Shown here in pieces: positions 35,823 to 47,028 of a stretch of DNA of 64,000 nucleotides. Under the pieces are notes generated by a model. The model was not told the origin of the DNA. It saw nothing but the letters and a program-made list of their open reading frames with translations, and ran no database searches. Where the stretch lies: positions 7,701,501 to 7,765,500 of the forward strand of contig CANTUR010000009.1 in NCBI GenBank assembly GCA_947683625.1, in the 5' to 3' direction. The DNA is from Mallotus nudiflorus. Lineage: Eukaryota > Streptophyta > Magnoliopsida > Malpighiales > Euphorbiaceae. The position numbers and the translations under genes were made by a program. The first letter of the stretch is position 1; every line of letters begins with the position of its first letter.

Positions 35823-37726
35823 TATAGGCAGTGAGGTTTCGCGCACGCTTAAGTATTTGGTGACCATGACATTATGTGGGTTCAAGACCAATTAGGAAAT
35901 ACAATATATGCTTTAAACCTATGTTGGAGATGGGAGCCGCCACCCATATAAGACATGAGACACACTTTTATAGCAACTAGATTCCACTTAGGGCTCATAG
36001 TAGCCGTCATCGAAGATTGGGTTCAGAAATTCGATATGGGCTTTGAATGCCCACTTAACCTTTTGGTTAGCCTTCATTTTTATTTTGTGTTTCATTACCA
36101 TTAATTATTAAATTATTTCTTTTTTTACATGTAAATTATGATTACCTCCAAACAATTGTCCAATTTTACAATTTAATCCAAGTTTGCACATTATTCCAAT
36201 TTCATGCAATTAGGTCTAAACACCTCATACATCCACAATTCAATAAACAACATAAATAAAGTAAAAATAATGTGTGCATGCAAAAAGAAATGGGGGATGA
36301 GAAAAGAATTACATCCCTTAATCACATAAAATTACAAAGTAAATAAAAAATAAAATAATAAAGCCAAACTAAAAGAATTGTTCTAAACATGGGATTTGGT
36401 GATTAACAACCACCCTAATATTCCTAAAAAATCAACACTAATTAGCTCCACACAATTAATAAAAAAGCCTACAAAAGGAGAAAACCACCAAGTTAATTTC
36501 ATAAATTAAAATGAAATATAAGATAAAAAAAATATGCAAGAAGAGAGTTAATTAAATAGTGAATATTTAAGGTAGTAAATAAAACGCATATTTAGAATAA
36601 TAAAATATATAAATTAAATCAAGGAAAATTACACAAATCACTTAATGAATTTAAAATTCAAATTCATGCTAATATAACAAATAAATAAAAAGTCAAAACA
36701 TTAACAATAACGTAAATTAAATTAAATCCTCTTTAAAATTAAATCACTCATATAATAATTCAGAAGTGGGATTTTAGCATGAAATATTCATAATTAAATA
36801 AATTATGCAAATGATATAAACATAACTAAAATATAACATGAAATGTCAAAAAACAAAAGCAAAAGGAACAAATGTGGCATAAATGGCCATTATAGAGAAT
36901 GAACAATTAAAGCTCTCTTCCTAACTAGAATCTAATGTAAAGATTATAAGATTTAAAATAAATGATAATTTATACACAAATTCCAAAAAAAAATTTCAAA
37001 GACATGCTTTACATACTAGGATTCATTAAATCAAAATGAAATAAAACTAAAAACTTTAAAAGTTAATAAAGCCATAGGGTTTCACTATTTTATGTTGATT
37101 TAGTTTTGAAAATAATAGCCCTGAAAGGTTGAATTCTGCCACAACATTGCTAGAATACAAAGACCTTTCCTTATTCCTCTGAGAATGGACTTCAAGATTT
37201 TCTCTTTCATTATTTGTTCTTTAGTTTTCTAACCACTCTTTTCTTCTTTTATAAAAAAATGCTCTATTTTTTTGAAAATTAGTCTAGCCTCAAAAAAATA
37301 AAGAAAAAGATCGACTTCTCCTCTTTCCTTCTTCCCTTTTAATTCCCCTCTTGAAGTTCCACCCCTATAGCTTCTATCATTAATTTTATTATTTTCCTTA
37401 AGGGATGTGGAATTTTGCAGAGACATTACTTTTAATGTTTTGAACTGCATTGATGATCTCTTTGCTTAAAAAAATAGCACTAAGGTAGTGCCTCTATAAA
37501 AAGGCATTGCCTTAGAGAACTTCCTATATAAAGGCGCCACTACTTTGGTCAGGCATCACCTCTTTTTCTTTTAGGTTGAGGTAGCTCGTTAAATGGGCCT
37601 TACTAGTTTTAGGCTTGATTTCTGATCCACTTTAAAAAAGAACCTTAGACCTCTAGTCCATTCTCAAAAGGATTTGGGTTGATGTTTGAATTCAATGGAC
37701 ATTATGTCTCATCATTAGACTTTCAT
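35823..37726 (-). repeat. Gypsy family 2-like LTR (variant D)
   Basis: The left edge resembles the other family LTRs (TATAGGCAGTGAGGTTTCGC compared with TGTAGACGGTGGGGTTTAGC) and lies next to a PBS, so this is the 5' LTR of the minus-strand fragment at 32742-35803. The body is AT-rich and differs from the LTRs at 44915 and 51466. The right edge near 37726 (CATCA) is inferred from the start of plus-strand integrase-like sequence. Confidence 0.6.
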
Positions 37727-39435
37727 CATGGGCCTATCCAACTAAGTGTCCACAATATCCTAGTTGCAATTAACTACATAAAATGGGTAGGCATTTAAAT
37801 TGTGATTACCTCTAAACAATTGTCCAGTTTTACAATTTAATCCAAGTTTGCACATTAATACAATTTCATGCAAATAGGTCCAAACACCTCATACATCCGT
37901 AATTTAATTAACAACATAAATAAAGTAAAAATAAAGTGTGCATGCAAAAAGAAATGGGGGATGAGAAAAGAAATACATCCCTTAATCACATAAAATTACA
38001 AAGTAAATAGAAAATAAAATAATAAAGCTAAACTAAAAGAATTGTTCTAAACATGGGATTTGGTGATTAACAATCACCCTAATATTCCTAAAAAATCAAT
38101 ATTAATTCGCTCCACACAATTAATAAAAAAGCCTACAAAAGGAGAAAACCACCAAGTTAATTTCATAAAATAAAATAAAATACAAAATGAAAATAAGATT
38201 AAAAAATGCAAGAAGAGAGTTTAATTAAATAGTGAATATTTAAGGTAGTAAAATAAGCACATATTTAGAATAATTAAACATATAAATTAAATCAAGACAA
38301 AATATACAAAACACATAATGAATTTAAAATTCAATATAACAAATAAATAAAAAGTCAAAACATTAGTAATAACATAACTTAAATTAAATCCTCTTTAAAA
38401 TTAAATCACTCATATATAATAATTCAGAAGTGGGATTTTAGCATGAAATATTCATAATTAAATAAATCATGCAAATCATGTAAACATAATTAAAATATAA
38501 CATGAAATGTCAAAAAAAAAAAGCAAAAGGAATAGATGTTGCATAAATGGCCATCAGAGAGCAGGAATAATTAAGCTCTATTCCTTACTAGAATCGAATG
38601 CAAAGATTATAAGATTTAAAGTAAATGGTAATTTATACACAAATTTCAATAAAAAATTATAAGGACATGCTTTACACACTAAGATTCATTAAAATAAAAT
38701 GAAATAAAGACAAAGGGCTTTAATATTTTATGTTGATTTAGTTTTGAAAATAAGGGCCCTCAAAGGTTGAATTTTGCCACAACATTGCCAGAATACAAAG
38801 ACCTTTCCATATTCCTCTGAGAATGGACTTCGAGATTTTCCTTTTCATTATTTGTTCTTTAGTTTTCTAGCTACTCTTTTCTTCTTTCCTTAAAAAATGC
38901 TCTATTTTTTTGAAAATCAGTCTAGCCTAAAAAAAGTAGAGAAAAAGATCCCCCTCTCCTATTTCTTTATTCTTTTCTAATTCCCCTTTTGAAGTTTCAC
39001 CCTTACAACTTCTATCATTAATTTTATTATTTTCCTTAAAGGATGTGGAATTGTGTAAAGACATTTCTTTTAATGTTTTGAACTACATTGATGATCTCTT
39101 TATTTACAAAAAATAGCACTGAGGCGGTGCCTCTTAAAAAAGGCATCACTATAGAGAACTTCCTACATAATGGCGGCACCACTTTGGTCAGGCATCACAT
39201 CTTTTGCTTTGGGCTGAGGCAACTCTTTAAATGGGCCTTACTAGCTTTAGGCTTGACTCTTGATCCACTCTAGAAAGGAACCTTGGGATTCTAGTCCATT
39301 CTCAAAAGGATATGGATTGATGTTTGTGTTCAATACGCATTATATCTCATCATTACACTTTTGTCATGGGCCTATCCAACTAGGTGTCCACAATATCCTA
39401 ATTGTAATTAACTGCATAAAATGGGTAGGCATTCA
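36128..39435. repeat. Tandem duplication of about 1.65 kb
   Basis: 36128-37797 and 37798-39435 are two direct copies with few differences, from the block AATTGTCCAATTTTACAATT to ATGGGTAGGCATT. Each unit holds most of LTR variant D plus about 70 bp of plus-strand integrase-like sequence. Copy 2 lacks the 305-bp LTR edge with the PBS, so it is a segmental duplication and not a second element end. Confidence 0.85.
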
Positions 39436-39545
39436 ACCCTATAATAAAATACGAGCAAAGCAAGTTATGAAGTTTCTTGAGAAGAATTTGTTCAGTTGAT
39501 ATGGACTTCCTTTTCATATAGTAACAAATAATGGACTTGGTAAAG
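39365..39545 (+). pseudogene. Gypsy integrase core scrap
   Basis: A short plus-strand frame has the integrase core pattern: HGPIQLGVHNILIVINCIKW, then VGIQPYNKIRAKQVMKFLEK, a stop, then YGLPFHIVTNNGLG. The family normally shows GPI, KWVEA-like, VVKFI, then YGLP and a TDNG motif. The second catalytic Asp is Asn here. The first 70 bp of it also occurs at 37727-37797 as part of the tandem duplication. It belongs to an element other than the minus-strand LTR beside it. Confidence 0.6.
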
Positions 39546-39979
39546 TAAACTCTTAATGTTGGGCTTGGTATATCAATAATGGACTTGGTATTTATTTAGA
39601 GGACCTGTTACTTGTTTTTCCCCATTTTGAGAGTTATCTTGCATACATTGATTTTGTTATCCCCTATTGATAATTATAACCTAGACAAAAGATCCTAGGA
39701 TGAGAAACTCACCATTGAACATGTGTGTGGGAGAAATAATGTATGAGGTAATCAATGTTAACTCATTTTTATTTTTTTGTTTTGTTTTTTTTTAATTTTT
39801 CTATCTCTGTGCTATGTATATATCAAGTATACTTATTTATTTTTTCTATTTCGTTTAAATAATAAAAGAAACCTACATGTCATTCATACACATCGTGTAT
39901 AATTTTGACATATGGTCTTATAGAAATATAGATCCTCCGAGTTTATCTAGATAGGTTTGATATGGTTCAGGACTCTTAG
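39546..39979 (+). other. Gypsy family 2 leader remnant
   Basis: No gene. The stretch at 39655-39735 (TTATCCCCTATTGATAA through GAACATGTGTGTGGGAG) matches the leader at 44340-44412 and, inverted, 62775-62860. This places it upstream of the plus-strand gag that follows. Confidence 0.55.
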
Positions 39980-42055
39980 TTAGAAAAAGTGATGGGAGGA
40001 GGTTTTGATGCCAAGGCTTTTAAGGCCCAGTTTAAAGAGGAATTATTTGCTGAAATCTGGTCTATGATGAGAGAGATAATGGGAGAAATAACCAAATTGA
40101 TAAAGGAAAATCAACCTACATAGCCAACCAACCCGACTAATCTTGATGTTGAAATCCTAGTAAAAGAAAAAGAGGGGGATGATGTAACAGTACTGGCTGA
40201 TCCACATAACTGGTAGAATGTGAACCAAGTTAAGAATATGGAGCAGTCTGATTGGGCTAAAAGCATAACCAAGGCCATGACTCAAATGGAGATGATAATG
40301 AAGGAAAAGGGCATAGATGCTCCGATAGACTACACTAATTTTAACCTAGATAAAAGAAGTGTTCTTTGCCTCAGAAATTCAAATTTCTTGACATGAAGAA
40401 GTTCTATGGACCTAAAGACCCACACATGCATCTCAATTAATATATGACTTATATAAAAGTCACAAAATTGACCGAGGCCTAAATAGTCAATGAATTTCCT
40501 ATGTCATTAGAGATTGCACCAATTGGATGGTATTAAGCCTTAGAACCATATGTCTAGTGTGATTGGAAAGAATTATATGCTAGTCTGAATGTGAAGTTCG
40601 AGATATTTTTGAGAGATCTACAGAATGCTAAGCAGAAATTCAATGAGTCTTTCACTGACTATTTCACTTATTGGAGTGGGAAGCTGGCTCAGATGAGACA
40701 CAGACCTATTGAGTTAGATCAATTAATGTTAGCAATGGAGATATGTGTTCCAATGTTATCTAAAAAGCTAAGAGACTTGGGAATTTCAAACTTTGATGAA
40801 TTGTATAAAATTGGGGTATATAAGGAGTCTAACTTGGCCTAAGAGAAAAGGTTCTTCAAAGGAAGATCTTATGGTAAAGACAAAATTTGTTCTAGCAACA
40901 ATATGCAAATTAATGCTATTAGACCACTGAGTAGCAATATGCATAAAGGTGCTATTAGGCAACCCCATAGATTCTTAAATTTAGGATGACCTTTTTTCTA
41001 AAGTCCTCGAGTAGATGATTAAGAAGAACCTATTATGACCTCTGTCTTCACAACAATCTCTACCAAGTGCCAACTTAAAACTCTTTTATAAATTCTAATA
41101 GACCATTGGACATGACACTAATAGTTGTTCCTGACTGTGGCATAAAATCCAAGACCTGATTGATGTAGGTAAAATTACTAACCTCGACACAAGAAAGCCA
41201 AACACCTAGAATAACTCCCTGCCTAACTGCTAAAATGTACCACCACTAAATGTACTTATCCTAACGATCAGCATAAGGTTAACAAAAGAGCAAGTCTTAA
41301 AATCTTTTTTTGACACCTCCTTTGGCTCACTAAAATCCCAATTAGAATAAAAAGACATCAACCAAAATAAATAACTTATAGAGCATGTTTTACATGTCTT
41401 GGATATTTAGAGCTCTAACAGGGAAGATGGGGGGCAAATAGATGTGCGGACAAATGAGGAGAGTAGGGTGAACCAGTTAGTAGGGATGGTTGAAAAGAAA
41501 GAATAAGAAAATAAAACTGTTGACCTTGAACCAAAAAATATAGAGAATGTAGAGAAATAAGTAAAAGGGGATGAAGAAACCTTTACCAATGTTTGGGAAG
41601 TGCTTATGCATTCTAGAGATCATAAAAAAGTACTCGTTTTGGCTTTGGACCAGAAATATATCTCTATGTGCTACATCCCTAAAAAAATGGTTAGTTCATT
41701 AATGGAAACTCCTCAATGTGCCATTATGTTTTTTATGATGATTTACCATTGGAAGGAGGAGATCACTATAAAACTATGTTCATCAAGGTTGAGGTGAAAG
41801 GAAAAATGACTTGCCGTGTGATGGTGGATAATGGTCGTGCTATTAATGTGTGTCCACTGAAGATTCTACCAAAATTAGGGTTTACTATGGCAAACTTAAA
41901 ACCTCTAAAATAATTATCAAGGCTTATACTGATACAAAGAGGCATGTTGAGGGGACGTTTAGGGCTATCATCAAGAAAGGACTTATCGAGACTTGGGTTG
42001 AATTATAAGTAATTGATATCCTTATGACCTTCACCATTCTATTTGGAAGGCCATG
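39980..42055 (+). pseudogene. Gypsy family 2-like gag and protease (oldest nested copy)
   Basis: Plus-strand Gag with many stops. The N-terminal helix region (FKEELFAEIWSMMREIMGEI) lies near 40030. LDMKKFYGPKDPHMHLN lies near 40390, and the capsid end at 40591-40842 reads FEIFLRDLQNAKQKFNESFT and RHRPIELDQLMLAMEIC. The protease follows at 41590-42055 with HSRDHKKVLVLALD, then the active-site region MVDNGRAINVCPLKILPKL (Gly to Asn change after the catalytic Asp) and ILMTFTILFGRP. The frame stops abruptly at 42055, where another element's LTR starts, so the protease is split by insertion. Confidence 0.8.
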
Positions 42056-43766
42056 TGTAAGCACCCAATTTCAGGATAACATGAGTTTGGATGCAACAGA
42101 GGACCCAATGATAAAAATTTGTTATAAATAGGTCTCTATGGATATTTACTTTTGAATCTTAAGGCTTAATTACAGCTTTTAAAGGACTTAATTTAAATTT
42201 TTTTTAAGGACCCAATTGAAAAAGTTTTAATTCTTTTAAGGATTTTTTTATAATTAAATGTTAAAAAAATAACTGATTGGAATTATAGATTTCTAATCGG
42301 AAATCTACAATTTTGATCGGAATTATAGAATTTCGATCAAAATTTTACAATTTCAATTAAAACTATATTATTCTGATTGGTATATTATCATAATTTATTA
42401 TCATAGGGATTATGATTTTGTTTTTAGAGCTATAAAAGGGATTTTTTCTTCATTCTTAAGGTGGGGTTCAAATTTTCTTCTTCCTTTTGCAATATATATA
42501 TATACAAAGAGCAAAGAAAACAAAGGAAAAGAAAGCTTTTGTCACAAAGAAAAAAAGAGATCTCTTCTTCTTTCTTCTTTCTCTAGTTTTTTCTTTTAAG
42601 GTTCTTAAAAAAGTAGTAAAAGCTTGAGAAGATAGAAAATCAATAATCAGCATACCCTATTTCACTAAAGAAATCATGCGCATGCTTGTATGTTTATTTT
42701 GATTAATTGGTTAGTAAAATTAGGATTTTAATTGGGTAATTAATTAAAATCAATGGAGGAAGAAAATTAATTTAAGTTGCATGTTAATTAAAATTAGGGT
42801 TTTTTAGAAGAAATAATTAATTAGTTGTTTGATCTTTTATTTGATTGTCTTGATAAATTTTTATTGTTTTTAGGCTTGTTTATTTATTTTTATTTATTTT
42901 GGGCCTTAAGCCCATATTCGACTCTAACCCATTTAAATAAACTTAGGGCTTTTAAGTTTAATAATTTGATTAAACTTTTCTATAATAAATATAATTTAAT
43001 TGAGATTAGGTTTAATTAATTAAACTTGATTTTAAGCCCATAATTAATTAGAATTTAGGTTAAAGGAACTTAGGCACATTTAGCTAATTTAGATACATGC
43101 CCACTTTAGGTTAACTTTATTAATTCATACTTAGCCCACTAAAATTAAAGCCTTTTTCCATGACTTATAGATTTAAGATCACCTTTAGAATTAAAACATG
43201 TAGAATTAGACCCACTGATTAAAATACTTCATAATTTGTAGATTTAGGGCTATTTTTTGAATTAAAATAAATAGGCTTAGGTTCACTCCATTAAAATTGA
43301 ATAAAGATTAGGCCCATTAGTCTTTTAGGCTCACTTGTAAATTAGAACATGTAGATTCAGCCCATTAAAATAAAATCAATGAATATTAGACTAACTTAAA
43401 TGAATGCATTATTTACATGTATTTTTTATGACTAGTTTGCCTTGGAGTTAATTGCTAAAATAAGGATTTATATGAAATTGCATGTAAATGAAGGATAAGA
43501 TAGTAATTCATAAAGTAGTTCTAAATGAACAGAAGATAGGTAAAGTTAGTATTCCATATCCAGAATCTCCTGGTTGTGGTGATAGCTTTCTTTTAGAGAA
43601 TCGAGTACCATAATTTTTTATTTGTCCTAGTTATACACTGGGTGGTGACTCCTCATCTTCATGCCATGTTTTTGTGACAGTGGTTAGTGTTTTCTCTAGA
43701 GCCCTGAGCTCAAGCAGTATCATAGTTGCTAAAATTTTAGATGCATGCTAAATCCTACTGTTTATA
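42056..43766 (+). repeat. Gypsy family 2 LTR (plus-strand copy)
   Basis: Begins TGTAAGCACCC and ends near TGTTTATA, directly before a PBS-like sequence. Its reverse complement is collinear with 44915-47028 and 51466-53469, for example AATCTCCTGG with the GGTGGTGACTCC block (43565-43660) against 45000-45110. It contains a 20-bp-period hairpin array at 42270-42395. It carries no PPT on its left because it inserted into protease sequence, so it is a 5' LTR. Confidence 0.85.
42270..42395. repeat. LTR hairpin array, plus-strand copy
   Basis: Five or six units of 16 bp plus a 4-bp spacer (GATC, AATC or AATT). Alternate units are near reverse complements: GGAATTATAGATTTCT, then GGAAATCTACAATTTT, then GGAATTATAGAATTTC. 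It lies 215-340 bp from the LTR start. Confidence 0.75.
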
Positions 43767-43767
43767 G

Positions 43768-43785
43768 TGGCAATGCCACAGGAGA
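43768..43785 (+). other. Gypsy family 2 primer-binding site, decayed
   Basis: TGGCAATGCCACAGGAGA, one base after the LTR end. It keeps most positions of TGGCGACTCCACTAAGGA at 35804-35821. Confidence 0.6.
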
Positions 43786-44565
43786 TATAAGATACTAATT
43801 CTACTTATGCTCTTTAGAATTATTTTATTAATTACTATTTTATTCTTGTAGTCATTCTGCATGTCCCTATTAACTGATGTTGTTGGTTTATGATTCATGA
43901 TTCCACTAGCTTCATGGGATTGTAAATTGGCTAACCATCTCTCTTAGCCTTAACTCAGTTCAAGAGAGATTACCAAGATCATCTGATCAAAGTCTGTAAG
44001 CCAAATCTTAAAGGGGTAGTAGTCTTCTTAAGAGTTTGTAAAGGACATTAGGCCCCATTAACGTTGGCCTGTAACTTAAGTCTTAAATGAGGGAATATTA
44101 CTAAGGGAACGTTAACTTTTCATTGGATCCTAACTATATATAATGGCCTAGTAACTTCACTTAGGATTACTGAAATTGCTGGTGAATGTTGCCATGAGGT
44201 ATTTCTATCTATAAAGGCCTAAGCCCATATTTTTAAGGCCCATTTGGGTTAATAAAGATTAGACTAATCTTTTATACCTAGAAACATTGTTTCTATGTTT
44301 TACTGCTTTGAGAGAATTGGTATGCGTGTCAATTCTTAATATCCCCTGTTGATACCAAGGCCAAGACCAAAAATCCTAGGAACAGAGACTCACTATTGAA
44401 TACATGTATGGGAGGAATAAGGTTGGAAGGATGTATGTACACCTTACTTGACATTTTAGTGACTACTTGTTGCATAGCATGTGCATTATGCATACATGCA
44501 TTAAATGCATTATACTAACACTTTATTTTTTAGCCATCATAGATTCATATGGGTCTTCCTGCATT
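43786..44565 (+). other. Gypsy family 2 leader
   Basis: Non-coding. It matches the reverse complement of 62780-63290 in several blocks (ATCCTAGGAACAGAGACTC; GGATTGTAAATTGGCTAACC; GAACGTTAACTTTTCATTGG). It leads into gag, as expected for a 5' region. Confidence 0.65.
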
Positions 44566-44914
44566 TTGAGTTAGAAAGGTGGCAGATTAGTGAGAATGTA
44601 GTCAAAACCTCAGTCAAATACAAAAGAGATACTTAATAGATAAACTGGAAAGGAGTCTTATCAATCCACTATACCTAGAAGCTATATGGGCTCTAGCTAA
44701 ACAAGCTGAAGAAATGCAACAACAAGAGAGAGGAAACTAGAACCTTGATGATGTCAAAGGAGCATTGATGGGGGACATAAGAGTAATGATGCAAGATGAA
44801 TTGAGACAAGCTTTAGTTGGATTAATGCCCCCAGTTGTTGCAACATCTCTAGTTATAGCCAATCCACTAGTTGTGAGTACACCACATACTAATAATGATA
44901 ATGATGGAGGGGCA
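44566..44914 (+). pseudogene. Gypsy family 2 gag N-terminus, interrupted
   Basis: The frame carries EAIWALAKQAEEMQQQERG, a stop, then LDDVKGALMGDIRVMMQDEL, RQALVGLMPPVVAT and a low-complexity run. It matches the start of the right-hand gag (DIKGALIDDMKAMMQDELRK at 62408-62340). The frame is cut at 44914 where a minus-strand LTR starts (TGTAGACGG). GGGCA at 44910-44914 is the candidate target duplication; its partner would lie beyond the window. Confidence 0.8.
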
Positions 44915-47028
44915 TGTAGACGGTGGGGTTTAGCGCGCATCCATGATTTTGGCAACTATGACATTGTTTAGGCTCAGGGCCTTAGGGAACACACTACTAT
45001 GCCATGAAGTGATAGCATGGAGAAGAGGAGTCGCCACCCAGGGTAATAACTAGGACAATTTGATTAGTGGTACTTGATTCTCTAAAAGAAAGTTACCACC
45101 ACAATTGGGAGATTCTGAGAACAGAATACTAACTTCTGTTAGCCTCTTGTTCATTTAGAATTACTTTATAAATTATTACTTCATTCTCTAATTACATGCA
45201 ATTTTATTAAACCTTGTTTAAACATCCATCTATCCCTAAGGCATCTAGTTAATAAAATCACCCATAAAAAAATGCATTCAAGCGTGTTGTCCCTAAGTAT
45301 AAACTATGTTAATTTTAGTCAAAGTTAACTAGATTTACATTTTTATTTAGAAATAAAATGGACTAAAGGTGGGCCTACATTTTTATTAATTAGTGAGCTT
45401 AAATCTATTAATTTATCTTATGAAACGGACTTAGGTCTACAAAATTTTAAAGAAAAAGTTAAATTAGTGGGCCTAAGTCTAACTTGATTTTATTTAAAAA
45501 GAGAAGTGGGCCTATATCTATTTATTTTAAAGGGAAATTAAATTAAATGGGTTGACCTAAGTCTAAATTAATTTTAGTTAACCTAAAAGTGGGCCTAAGT
45601 CTAAATTAACATAAAATGGGCCTACATTGACTTTAATTATTTAATTAATTTAAACTAATTATAAACCTATTTTATTTAGTGGGTTTGGACCTATCGTGAG
45701 CTTAAGGTCCAAAAGGATAAAAACATAAAAAAAACCCAAATCAAATAAAATGTAAAAAATAAATCAAATATACATTTTAGTGATTTTCTAAAAAAATCCT
45801 AAATCAATTACATGCAAACCCTAATTTTCTACTGCTATCATTGATTTTAATTGATTTTTACCCAATCGAACCTAAATTATCAATTCATTTCAAATGCAGA
45901 AAAGTAAACTTTTACTATTCCCACTAATGGGGTTATTACATGTACTGGAAACTAAATCAATTACAAACCCAAATTAATTAACGCACAAAACATAAAAAAT
46001 GCATAACATTAAACCATAAAATCTAATCACAGTTTATAATCCATGACATTCCATGGATCTTCCGTTCAATTTTTAAATATTAGCCAGTATCCTCCTTAAC
46101 CACATTTGGATATCAAAAAAAACATAAAAATAAACAAATTATTAGTGAAATTAAATAATCAAAATAATAAAAAAAATTAAAAATTAAAAAAGAAAGAGAA
46201 GAATATAAAAGAATGTTATACAAATGATATTAGATAGCCCATCAGAATGGGTTTTATCCGTATATGGAATTGACTCAATGTGAGTTTTGGATTTTGGGAC
46301 TGAACCATATAAAAAATCATACGGACTCTTCGCTCATTTTGAAAATGCAAGGAAAAAGAATCAAGTCTTTTTGTGTTCTTTGGTTTTTTGCAGAGTCTAA
46401 AATGTTCTTAAGGTATTCTTTTTTTTTTTTTTATCGTCCTCCTAAATCTTTATTCTCCTAGCTTTTTAAAACCAGAAACCACTTCCCCTATGATCATGCA
46501 TAGAGGTTGCGTGATCTTAGTAGCTAGAGAGCAATTACTCTTTATTTTCAAAAATAAAAAATCTTGAGATAAAGAAAGTGATAAGGGTTAAAACAAAATT
46601 AAACATTCATGAACGTGTCTATGCAAAACTAATAAAAATTTAACAACACAGAATTTTTATAGAAAAATATTAAAACAGCAAAGAAAATATGAGTCGACAT
46701 TGCATAATGCTGATCAGCATTGTGTAATGCCGATTGTCATTGCATAATGTCGATTAGCATTATGTATTGGCTAATGGCATTACATATAGCCAATAGGCAT
46801 TATGCCATATATTAGTTAAAATTTCATTAGAAAAACCCCCCAAAAATTCACTTTTATGCAATTTAGACCTTAAAACATCTTAACTCTTGTAATTAAATCA
46901 TAAAAAGGCTACAAGTTAGTCCTTTAAATCATGAAACTCAATACTAGAGATTAAATCTTGATTAATTTTCATCATAAGGGCTTTCATCTCATGCATGCAT
47001 AATTGCATCCTGAAAATGGGTGCTTATA
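44915..47028 (-). repeat. Gypsy family 2 3' LTR (third nested copy)
   Basis: 2.1 kb from TGTAGACGG to GCTTATA (plus-strand reading), collinear with 51466-53469. It is inserted into plus-strand gag sequence on its left and followed on its right by a weakened PPT (GTTGCCCGCTTTG) and 3' internal sequence. A hairpin array lies at 46694-46806. Confidence 0.85.
46694..46806. repeat. LTR hairpin array, third copy
   Basis: About six 20-bp units built on GCATTGTGTAATGC and its reverse complement (AGCATTGTGTAATGCC, GGCATTACATATAGCC, GGCATTATGCC). It lies 222-334 bp from the LTR start on the minus strand. Confidence 0.8.

Noticed and set aside
39088..39273. EAVPLKKG stretch resembling integrase
   Set aside because: It lies in the LTR body, about 250 bp before the real integrase scrap, and its surroundings do not fit the domain. 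The match looks accidental.
44737..44955. 72-codon minus-strand frame opposite the gag start
   Set aside because: It is the antisense shadow of the plus-strand gag N-terminus, which has homologues on both sides of the window.
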